64,000 nt of DNA from CAJINA01 sp964636125 (lineage in GTDB: Bacteria; Desulfobacterota; Desulfobacteria; Desulfobacterales; CAJINA01): assembly GCA_964636125.1 (NCBI GenBank), contig CAZWPX010000012.1, forward strand, positions 22,760-86,759, read 5' to 3'. The position numbers and the translations under genes were made by a program. Below, in pieces: positions 8,622 through 15,777 of the stretch (the first letter of the stretch is position 1; every line of letters begins with the position of its first letter). Under the pieces are notes generated by a model that saw nothing but the letters and a program-made list of their open reading frames with translations, had not been told where the DNA came from and ran no database searches.

Positions 8622-9497
8622 TTGGCAAATGAAAAAACTATAGCTTTTCAAGGTGTCTATGCAGCGCACACCGACCTGGCTTGCCGCAAGGCCTATCCCG
8701 GACTGGAAACCCTGCCGTGCCACACGTTTGACGAAGTCTTTGACGCAGTTGAATCCGATCGGGCCGGCCTGGGTATGATTCCCATTGAAAACTCGCAGGC
8801 CGGCCGGGTGGCCGAAATTCACAATCTCTGGCCCGGAAAAAAAGTGTTTATTGTGGCCGAGAATTTCCAGGCAATTGCGCATCACCTGTTTGTTCCACCC
8901 GGCTCAGCGCTCCCCCAGATCAAAGATGTCTACTCTCATCCCCAGGCCTTGATGCAGTGCCGCCACAACCTGAAAAAAATGGGGCTCAACATCCATAACT
9001 ACATGGATACCGCCCTGGCGGCCAAGGATGTGGCCACCTGGCAAAACCCGGGAAAAGCAGCCCTGGCCTCAGAACTTGCCGGAGAGATATACGGTCTTGA
9101 GAACATCCGTCCTCACATGGAGGACAGCCGCGACAACACTACCGTCTTTGTCACGATTTCAAAAACAAAGGCGGATCCGGAACCCGAACAAGGTGCGGTA
9201 ATCACTTCATTGCTGTTTTCAGTGCGCAACCTGCCGGCGGCCCTGTACAAGGCCCTGGGCGGCTTTGCAACCAATGCGGTGAACCTGATCAAGCTGGAAA
9301 GCTACATCCCGGTGGGCGTATCCCCGCATACAGCCAAGTTTTTTATTACTTTTGAGGGTCATCCACGTGACCGCAATGTCCAACTGGCCCTCGAAGAACT
9401 TGATTTTTTCTGTGATATTGTTGATATTCTGGGGGTGTACTACGCAGCCCCGGAAAGATTCAAGGTGCACCGGGACAGGTATGGCCATGCAGGCTGA
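8622..9497 (+). CDS. pheA: Prephenate dehydratase with ACT domain, variant active-site motif
   Basis: Prephenate dehydratase converts prephenate to phenylpyruvate in phenylalanine synthesis. The open frame extends upstream, but homology begins at the TTG at 8622 (LANEKTIAFQGVY), which has AGGAG at 8607-8611 ten bases before it. This gives 291 aa, the usual monofunctional length. FQGVYAAHTD, IPIENSQAGRVAEIH, YSHPQALMQCR and a C-terminal ACT domain (LPAALYKALGGFATNAVNL, then KLESYIPVG) are present. The ESY form of the ACT motif resembles the alphaproteobacterial-type clade. The catalytic TRF motif reads T174-V175-F176 (NTTVFV): the threonine is kept and the arginine is lost. Activity is therefore uncertain. 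The HAD gene overlaps its 3' end by 17 nt. Confidence 0.85.
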   Translation: MANEKTIAFQGVYAAHTDLACRKAYPGLETLPCHTFDEVFDAVESDRAGLGMIPIENSQAGRVAEIHNLWPGKKVFIVAENFQAIAHHLFVPPGSALPQIKDVYSHPQALMQCRHNLKKMGLNIHNYMDTALAAKDVATWQNPGKAALASELAGEIYGLENIRPHMEDSRDNTTVFVTISKTKADPEPEQGAVITSLLFSVRNLPAALYKALGGFATNAVNLIKLESYIPVGVSPHTAKFFITFEGHPRDRNVQLALEELDFFCDIVDILGVYYAAPERFKVHRDRYGHAG

Positions 9498-10098
9498 ACC
9501 GTATGATGTCATCATGTTCGACCTGGGCGGGGTTCTCATTGAATTGACCGGGGTTCCGGTGATGATTGAATGGACCCAGGGCCGCTTCACCCCGGACCAG
9601 TTGTGGGAAAAGTGGTTGACCTCACCCGCCGTGAGGGCCTTTGAAAGCGGCTGCTCAACGCCGGATCAATTCAGTCGGGCCATGCTGGCCGAATTCGACC
9701 TCGCGGTCCCGGCCGATGAATTTCTCAATGCTTTTCTGTACTGGCCATCCAGGACCTATCCGGGTACGCAGCAACTCCTGACGTCACTTGCCACCCGCTT
9801 TACCCTGGCCAGTCTATCCAATATCAGTGCATTGCACTGGAACAGGATCTGTTCTGAAATGGACCTGGCATCACATTTTCACAACAACTTTCCCTCTTTT
9901 CAGACCGGTCTTGTAAAACCGGACAAGGCGGCCTACCTGAATGCCCTTAAAGCCTTGGACTGCCGGCCGGAAAGAACCTTGTTTATGGACGATAACACGG
10001 CCAATGTGGACACCGCAGCCTCACTGGGGATGACGGCTTTCACCGTGGCAGGTTTGACTGGTGTCAACGCAGCATTGAAAAGTGCGGCCGTCTTATAG
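9481..10098 (+). CDS. HAD-superfamily hydrolase (subfamily IA-like phosphatase)
   Basis: This is a probable cytosolic small-molecule phosphatase of 205 aa. All four HAD motifs are visible: motif I FDLGGVL with nucleophile D14, motif II SLSNIS, motif III lysine in VKPDKAAY, and motif IV LFMDDN. The second aspartate of motif I is glycine (DLGG), as in the YihX-like glucose-1-phosphate phosphatase group. I chose the ATG at 9481, in frame with another ATG at 9487, because homology begins right after it; both overlap the end of the prephenate dehydratase gene, so the two are likely translationally coupled. The substrate cannot be told. Confidence 0.82.
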   Translation: MAMQAEPYDVIMFDLGGVLIELTGVPVMIEWTQGRFTPDQLWEKWLTSPAVRAFESGCSTPDQFSRAMLAEFDLAVPADEFLNAFLYWPSRTYPGTQQLLTSLATRFTLASLSNISALHWNRICSEMDLASHFHNNFPSFQTGLVKPDKAAYLNALKALDCRPERTLFMDDNTANVDTAASLGMTAFTVAGLTGVNAALKSAAVL

Positions 10099-10152
10099 CC
10101 GGTGCGGCTGCGGGTTGAATAGAAAACCACACAATAAGGAGCCCCTGGTAAC

Positions 10153-10551
10153 ATGACCCCATCTGAAATGCCTGTCGTTTTTTCGCGCGATCTGCTGGAC
10201 ACACTCATGCCGCCGGAGAAAACCGACCAGTTTTTTGAAGCCCTTTTTGGAGATGCATCCGAAGGTGCCTTTGACATCCGCCTGGATTTCAAAAAGGGTG
10301 CTGCAAACCAACTGGCGTTTGAATTCCGCCTGACCTCGAAACCGGGGAAGTGCCTGGTCTGCAACCTGACCTACGGACTCCCGAATGTCTTTATGCGGCA
10401 CCCCGTCATCAACGTGAACGGCATTGTAAAAGAAATTGAATCCCGGCTGGACGACCGGGTTGAGATAGACCGCTGGTATTGCGGCGAAACCATTGAGCGG
10501 ACGGCCGATGTGCACGTCATCCCCCTCTTTGTGGATTTGAAAACGCGGTGA
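10153..10551 (+). CDS. Conserved hypothetical small protein
   Basis: This is a 132-aa soluble protein with no signal peptide or membrane segment. It starts at the ATG at 10153, behind an AAGGAG ribosome site at 10136-10141. Noteworthy segments are LLDTLMPPEKTDQFFEALFG near the N-terminus, a CLVCNLTYGLPNVF block in the middle (two cysteines spaced CxxC) and ERTADVHVIPLFVDL at the end. The pattern resembles a small conserved protein that I recall from other Desulfobacterota, but I can give no function. It follows the HAD gene by 54 nt and is followed by a short hairpin at about 10562-10579 without a T run. Confidence 0.7.
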   Translation: MTPSEMPVVFSRDLLDTLMPPEKTDQFFEALFGDASEGAFDIRLDFKKGAANQLAFEFRLTSKPGKCLVCNLTYGLPNVFMRHPVINVNGIVKEIESRLDDRVEIDRWYCGETIERTADVHVIPLFVDLKTR

Positions 10552-10637
10552 TGCTACCCGGGGCGGTATACATACCGCCTGATGGTTCTTGAAATATAGC
10601 CCCGCTTTTCGGCAACATTCCGCCTGGCCACTGCCCC

Positions 10638-10666
10638 TTGAGCTTACCGGGCACTTTATGTTATAA
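10638..10666 (+). promoter_or_regulatory. Candidate sigma-70 promoter for the second hybrid kinase
   Basis: TTGAGC (10638-10643) and TTATAA (10661-10666) are separated by 17 bp. They lie 50 nt upstream of the ATG at 10716. This fits the choice of 10716 as start, since an upstream in-frame TTG at 10638 would fall inside the -35 box. Confidence 0.5.
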
Positions 10667-10715
10667 AAGCACCGCGGTTACAATAACCCGCATCCTTCAT
10701 CTGAAAAGGACCCCC

Positions 10716-13139
10716 ATGAAAATTTCCATTCGGTGGGCACTGATCTTAGGGCTTCTGGTTATCATCTGGGGAACCCAGGCGGTTACGGTCACTTCGTCTT
10801 ATGTCACCTCCCAGAGAGTGCTGCTGGGGCACGCCCGGGACATCATGGAGAATATCGCTGAATTCGCCATGGAACAGTCGAAGCATCACCTGGCCCTGGC
10901 CCAGGGTGCCGCCCATCTCACCAAACGACTCATATCAGCTGATGTCGTGAGCCACGACAGCAAAAAGTTCAAAGCCCTGGAAAGATATTTTTTTGACCAG
11001 ATGGCGATTTATCCTCATTTCGCCGGCATTTATTTCGGGGCACCCAATGGAGACTTTTATGATGTGCGCCGGAGTGCAGTGCATACGCCCGGTGGCTATC
11101 GAACGAAGATTATCAGGCAATCTGAGGGCGTCCGCCAGGTTGACCTGATCTTTCGGGACCCCGATTTAAATATCATCGCCCGCGAAAAAGATCCGAATGA
11201 CGCCTATGATCCACGCTTACGCCCCTGGTATAAAAGAGCAAAACGGGAAGGTGATATTGTCTGGACGGATCCGTATGTGTTCTTCACCTCCCAGAAACCC
11301 GGTATCACCATAGCCGGTCCCGTGCATCTGCCCGACAAAAGCCTTAAAGGAATCGTCGGGGTAGACATCAGAATTGACCAGCTGTCCACTTTCATCGCGA
11401 AATTACGTATCGGAAAAAATGGCAAAGCGTTCCTGCTGAACCGCAATATGGATGTGGTGGCCTTCCCGGACCTGGCCAAGATTACTCAGGCCAACGCACT
11501 GTCGCCGGGCAAAACACGACTTGTTAAAATTGGTGAGCTAGATGACACGCTCAGCCGGAAAGCCTTTAACGCAGTCACCTGGCAAAAAGACGCGGCCGGC
11601 CGACTGATCATCAACAGCCCCCTGTTTGCCAAATTCGAGGAATCCGGCAAGCTCTACAATGTCATGTTCTCCCCATTTTCAGACAAGCAGTGGCCCTGGA
11701 TCATCGGTGTTTATCTGCCGGAAGATGATTACCTCGGGGAGATTAAAACCAATCGGTTATTTAACATTTATGTCACCATTGCCATATCGATAATCACAAC
11801 TTTTATAGCCCTTATCATGGCACGCGGCATCATCACCCCCATAGCCGAACTCGAACACGAATCCCGGGCGATACGGAACCATGAACTTGACAATATCCAC
11901 GCGGTCAGCTCGATATATAAAGAAATTCAGGCCACGATAGATTCTTTTGCCTCCATGAAAACCTCCCTGCTCAACTATGAAGAAGAAAAAACAAAACTTG
12001 AAAGACAGATTCGCCAATCCCAAAAAATGGAAGCCATCGGCACGCTGGCCGGCGGTGTAGCCCACGATTTCAATAACATCCTTTACCCCATTCTGGGCTA
12101 CACGGAAATGGCCCGGGATGAAGTCGCCGAAGGGTCCCCAGCCCGTGAAAGCCTGGATGAGATCATGACTGCAGCCCAGCGCGCCCGCAAGCTGGTGGAG
12201 CAGATTCTCACCTTCAGCCGCCTGGACCACCAGGGACGCATTCCCTTGAAAATACAGACTGCCGTTAAAGAATCCCTTAACCTGCTGCGGGCCACATTGC
12301 CTGCGACAATTGAAGTTGTTCCGCAGATTGACCCGGCGTGCGGGCCCGTTCTGGCCGATCCCACTCAGATCCAGCAGGTGGTCATGAACCTTTGCACCAA
12401 CGCCTTTCATGCCATGCAGGCGCAAGGAGGCAGCCTGACGGTGAGCCTGGAAGAAATCCAGATTGCGGCAGACGATCTCCCCTCCGGCCAGAAACCGGCC
12501 ACCTACATTAAGCTCACGGTGAGCGACACGGGTGCCGGTATCTCCAAAGATATCATTGAACGTATTTTTGAGCCCTACTTCACAACCAAAAAGGCCGGTG
12601 AAGGCACCGGCATGGGTCTTGCGGTTGTGCACGGTATTATCAAGGGGTATGATGGCGATATCCAGGTGTACAGTGAGCCCGGCAATGGTACGACATTTAA
12701 TATCTACCTTCCCAGGATTTACAAAGAGATTGCGGCAGATACAGATGCCAGCACGACCATTCACAAAGGCGAAGAGCACATCCTGCTCATAGATGATGAA
12801 GATCAGATTACCAGGATGCTGACAAGGCTGCTGGAGAATCTGGGATACCGGGTCCAGGCGGCCTGCGACCCCATCGCAGCCATGGAAAGTTTTGAAAAAA
12901 GTCCCCAGGCCTTCGATCTGGTCATCACAGACATGACTATGCCGGGTATTACCGGCGATCTCCTGGCCCGGGAAGTTCTAAAGATCAGACCGGATATTCC
13001 AGTCATACTCTGCACCGGTTTCAGCAAACTCATTGATGAAGAAAGGGTCCGCGAAATCGGTATCAGGCGGTTGATAATGAAACCCATCGTTAAATCTGAA
13101 CTCGCCCGTACTATTCGCGAGGTGTTAGAATCCCGGTGA
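10716..13139 (+). CDS. Membrane-bound hybrid sensor histidine kinase with Cache-type sensor
   Basis: Starting at the ATG at 10716 (AAAAGGA at 10704-10710), this is an 807-aa protein. The N-terminal transmembrane helix covers about residues 7-29. A large periplasmic double-Cache-like sensor (about 45-340) contains YDPRLRPWYKRA and TDPYVF, typical of amino-acid- or carboxylate-sensing Cache domains. The second helix is at 348-372. HisKA follows with H450 in GGVAHDFNN, then the ATPase domain (DTGAGIS, GEGTGMGLAVVHG), then a receiver with D739 in ITDMTMPG. The receiver is probably an internal phosphorelay step. The downstream MinD-like gene starts 60 nt later, possibly in the same transcript. The ligand is unknown. 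Confidence 0.9.
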   Translation: MKISIRWALILGLLVIIWGTQAVTVTSSYVTSQRVLLGHARDIMENIAEFAMEQSKHHLALAQGAAHLTKRLISADVVSHDSKKFKALERYFFDQMAIYPHFAGIYFGAPNGDFYDVRRSAVHTPGGYRTKIIRQSEGVRQVDLIFRDPDLNIIAREKDPNDAYDPRLRPWYKRAKREGDIVWTDPYVFFTSQKPGITIAGPVHLPDKSLKGIVGVDIRIDQLSTFIAKLRIGKNGKAFLLNRNMDVVAFPDLAKITQANALSPGKTRLVKIGELDDTLSRKAFNAVTWQKDAAGRLIINSPLFAKFEESGKLYNVMFSPFSDKQWPWIIGVYLPEDDYLGEIKTNRLFNIYVTIAISIITTFIALIMARGIITPIAELEHESRAIRNHELDNIHAVSSIYKEIQATIDSFASMKTSLLNYEEEKTKLERQIRQSQKMEAIGTLAGGVAHDFNNILYPILGYTEMARDEVAEGSPARESLDEIMTAAQRARKLVEQILTFSRLDHQGRIPLKIQTAVKESLNLLRATLPATIEVVPQIDPACGPVLADPTQIQQVVMNLCTNAFHAMQAQGGSLTVSLEEIQIAADDLPSGQKPATYIKLTVSDTGAGISKDIIERIFEPYFTTKKAGEGTGMGLAVVHGIIKGYDGDIQVYSEPGNGTTFNIYLPRIYKEIAADTDASTTIHKGEEHILLIDDEDQITRMLTRLLENLGYRVQAACDPIAAMESFEKSPQAFDLVITDMTMPGITGDLLAREVLKIRPDIPVILCTGFSKLIDEERVREIGIRRLIMKPIVKSELARTIREVLESR

Positions 13140-13199
13140 TCTGGTAAATTTGATTTATTGTGTACCCCTTAACCTTGAGCGAACAGGCAGCCCCGGCAC

Positions 13200-14114
13200 A
13201 TGACTCAAATCCTTCCAATTGGCGGCGGCAAAGGCGGAAGCGGAAAAAGCTTTATCACCGCCGGACTCGGCGCCCTGCTGGCCAGACAACGCCGGAAGGT
13301 GGTGCTGGTGGATCTGGATCTGGGTGCATCCAACCTGCACACCATGGTCGGACTCAAACCACCCGACAACGGCCTGCACCGCTTCATCAACAAATCTATT
13401 GCCAACCTGGACGAGGCGATTATCCCCACGCTGATTCCCAACCTTTTTTTAATCAGTTCTACCCAGTGCTCCATGGAAATTGCCAACCTCTACCACCAGC
13501 AGAAGATGAAAATTATCCGGGCCTTGAGAAACCTGCCCTGCGATTACGTCCTGCTGGACCTCGGAGCCGGGACAAGCTACAACACCCTGGACTTTTTTCT
13601 AACCGCCCGGACCGGACTCCTGGTCTTCACCCCGGAGCCGACCTCCATCGAAAACACGATCAGGTTTCTACGCTCCCTCTACCTGCGCAAACTCAAGCAA
13701 CTGGTCAAGCAGCACAATTGCCACCAGGCCGTGAAGGAATCGCTGAAGATGGCCCGCCTGGGGCTGCTGAACACACCGGATGTTATCGACCAGGTTTTGA
13801 AATACCACCCGGAGAAAGAAGACCTGCTGCGCCAGGCCCTGGCCCGGTTTCAGTTCAGCCTGATCCTCAACCAGTTCAGGAAAACAGACGACTCCTCACT
13901 CGGCGAAAAGATCAAAATCGTGTGCAACCGTCATTTTTATTCGAGTTTTGAATTCCTCGGCAACATCGGTTATGATGAACGGGTGCATGACAGTATTATT
14001 CTCAAAAAGCTCTTTGTACAAAAATACCCGTACACTGAAACCGCCAACGACCTGAAACACATTACCCGGGAGCTTTTGTCCATCAGCCAAACACCCGGCG
14101 ACAGGCCTTCGTGA
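13200..14114 (+). CDS. MinD/ParA-family P-loop ATPase (FlhG-like)
   Basis: This 304-aa ATPase of the SIMIBI class has a deviant Walker A motif GGGKGGSGKSF with K11 and K16, switch I VDLDLGASNLHTMVG (about 37-51) and Walker B VLLDLGAGTSYN (about 118). The deviant lysine means it probably dimerises on ATP, as MinD, FlhG and ParA do. A MinD-type C-terminal amphipathic helix is not obvious. The ribosome site is weak. The gene is 1 nt upstream of a J-like/HTH gene, with a J-domain gene after that, a tight three-gene unit. It could position a chaperone client or a membrane-associated complex; no flagellar or division genes are adjacent to guide the call. Confidence 0.85.
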   Translation: MTQILPIGGGKGGSGKSFITAGLGALLARQRRKVVLVDLDLGASNLHTMVGLKPPDNGLHRFINKSIANLDEAIIPTLIPNLFLISSTQCSMEIANLYHQQKMKIIRALRNLPCDYVLLDLGAGTSYNTLDFFLTARTGLLVFTPEPTSIENTIRFLRSLYLRKLKQLVKQHNCHQAVKESLKMARLGLLNTPDVIDQVLKYHPEKEDLLRQALARFQFSLILNQFRKTDDSSLGEKIKIVCNRHFYSSFEFLGNIGYDERVHDSIILKKLFVQKYPYTETANDLKHITRELLSISQTPGDRPS

Positions 14115-14115
14115 C

Positions 14116-14763
14116 ATGCAGAATTTAAAGAAATTAAATTATTATGAACGGCTGCACGTATCCCCCCGGGCAACTCTTTTTGAGATCAAAAGAGCCTATG
14201 TAAATTCGCTGGCCCTGTACGCGGATGACTCCCTTGCGACCTATTCCCTGTTTACAGATACCGAACGTCAGGCGATTCTTGATTTGCTTGAAACAGCCTT
14301 TAGGACTTTGGGTGATACAGCCCGTCGTACGGCCTATGACCAGGCGCTGGTTGACGCCGGTTTACTTGACCCGACCCGCCTGTCCGAAAACCCGCCTAAT
14401 AAACCCGTCCCGCTTTTCGGGACGCCGGAGATCACCCGCAAGGCCGCTTTGACCAATTCACTGGTCCTTAGTAAAAACAGCGCGGCTGCCATCAGCCGGA
14501 TTGCCAGGGATATGGCTGCAGCCGAGGTCATCAGCGGGCGCGATCTAAAAAATGTCAGAGAGAAAGTGGGCCTGACGCCCGAAGAAATTTACGAGGCCAC
14601 CCGGATAAGCATTTCTACCATCCGGGCTATTGAAGCCGACGATTTCAAAAACCTGCCGTCCACCCTTTACCTGAAGAATTTTCTCCGTGCTTACGCCTCG
14701 CTTGTAAACCTGGACCCGCAGATGGTCGCCACCGGTTATCTTAAGAACCGGGAGGAAAAGTAA
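14116..14763 (+). CDS. J-like domain plus RodZ-type helix-turn-helix protein
   Basis: This 215-aa protein has two parts. Residues about 8-75 look like a J domain (YYERLHVSPRATLFEIKRAY, then FRTLGDTARRTAYDQAL), but the HPD tripeptide needed to stimulate Hsp70 is absent. Residues about 145-210 form a RodZ/HTH_25-type helix-turn-helix (LKNVREKVGLTPEEIYEATR, then YLKNFLRAYASLV). There is no transmembrane helix, unlike RodZ. It starts one base after the stop of the MinD-like gene, so the two are translationally coupled, and it ends 10 nt before the next gene. It is probably an adaptor linking the ATPase to the true J protein downstream. This is inference. Confidence 0.8.
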   Translation: MQNLKKLNYYERLHVSPRATLFEIKRAYVNSLALYADDSLATYSLFTDTERQAILDLLETAFRTLGDTARRTAYDQALVDAGLLDPTRLSENPPNKPVPLFGTPEITRKAALTNSLVLSKNSAAAISRIARDMAAAEVISGRDLKNVREKVGLTPEEIYEATRISISTIRAIEADDFKNLPSTLYLKNFLRAYASLVNLDPQMVATGYLKNREEK

Positions 14764-14773
14764 AGGCCTTCCC

Positions 14774-15769
14774 GTGTACCTTGCCAGGACAGACTCTAAA
14801 GGCACCTCAAATTTCACTCTTCGCGAATCTTTCCGGGACACTGGAACCTTGCAATATCGGGATCTGTTTACACTGGGTCCGGACCCCAGCCGGTTTATCA
14901 GGTACCCGGGTGGCAATGCCTACTATTTTGACGAATCGCTCATCGAAGCACTGGAAGCCCAGGGGGTGGCCGATGCCGAAGAGTGCCTGGACGACCTGCT
15001 GTGGCGATTTTTAAAACCCGAGCTACAAAGGATCCTGCGCCATTTCAGGCACTCCGGTAAAGTACCCCGCAAACCTGCCCCGGAGGAACCTGCGACGATT
15101 TACCATCTTTTTGACCGGCGCCGGATACTCTTTCTAAAAACAGGTACCCTTGACCAGGGCCGTGTGGGCCGCCTGCCCGGCAAGCTGTTCCGGGTTCTCA
15201 GCGATAAATCCCGTGATGAAATCGAGCAACACTTCCTGGCGGCCGAACAGGTGCTCAAACCACACGAATTTAAAACCTACGCGTATGTTATCTTTGATCT
15301 TGCCACACATTTCACTTCACCCCTGGCCAGGCGCTTTCCAGCCGCCATGGACGAGATTAAAATGGATTTGCAATTCATCAAGGCCATCTGCCGACTGCAC
15401 GCAGACCGCGACTTCTGGGGCGGCCTGAGCCTGGAAAAAGGCCTGCCGGCTTATCTTGTCCGGTATGTGGTCATGTACTTCGACAACGCCTTTCCGGATG
15501 CGGATTTATCATCGACTTATGTCCAGGATTTTATGCGCAGCCGACGCCGCTTCCGGTTCCCTGACAAGGCCAGGCCGGTCATGAACATGGCGGATGCCAG
15601 CCGCATCCTGGGTCTTTCACCGGACCAGGCACGCAAAATGTCCCGTCGGGAACTGACACGCTATTACCGTAAGATGGCCCTGAAACTCCACCCCGATCAG
15701 GGGGGCGACCCCGACCAGTTCATTAATATTACCGAAGCTTTTCAGGCCGCTCTGAACAACCGCAAGTAA
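14774..15769 (+). CDS. Protein with C-terminal J domain
   Basis: This 331-aa protein ends in a canonical J domain (about 275-331): ILGLSPDQARKMSRRELTRY followed by HPD at residues 306-308 in KLHPDQGGDPDQF. The first 270 residues are unlike DnaJ or any family I recognise and carry no zinc-finger cysteines. The start is a GTG at 14774, 10 nt after the previous stop. Its Shine-Dalgarno match (GGAGG at about 14751) is 18 nt away, so a TTG at 14848 is possible. It probably recruits Hsp70 to a target chosen by its N-terminal region or by its operon partners. It converges with the GH13 gene, 8 nt away. Confidence 0.8.
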   Translation: MYLARTDSKGTSNFTLRESFRDTGTLQYRDLFTLGPDPSRFIRYPGGNAYYFDESLIEALEAQGVADAEECLDDLLWRFLKPELQRILRHFRHSGKVPRKPAPEEPATIYHLFDRRRILFLKTGTLDQGRVGRLPGKLFRVLSDKSRDEIEQHFLAAEQVLKPHEFKTYAYVIFDLATHFTSPLARRFPAAMDEIKMDLQFIKAICRLHADRDFWGGLSLEKGLPAYLVRYVVMYFDNAFPDADLSSTYVQDFMRSRRRFRFPDKARPVMNMADASRILGLSPDQARKMSRRELTRYYRKMALKLHPDQGGDPDQFINITEAFQAALNNRK

Positions 15770-15777
15770 CACGCTGC

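Noticed and set aside
11757..12779. 340-aa minus-strand open frame inside the second histidine kinase
   Set aside because: It lies opposite clear kinase motifs; no family resemblance.
13160..13951. 263-aa plus-strand frame overlapping the MinD-like gene
   Set aside because: Proline/arginine/glutamine-rich shadow frame of the MinD-like coding region.
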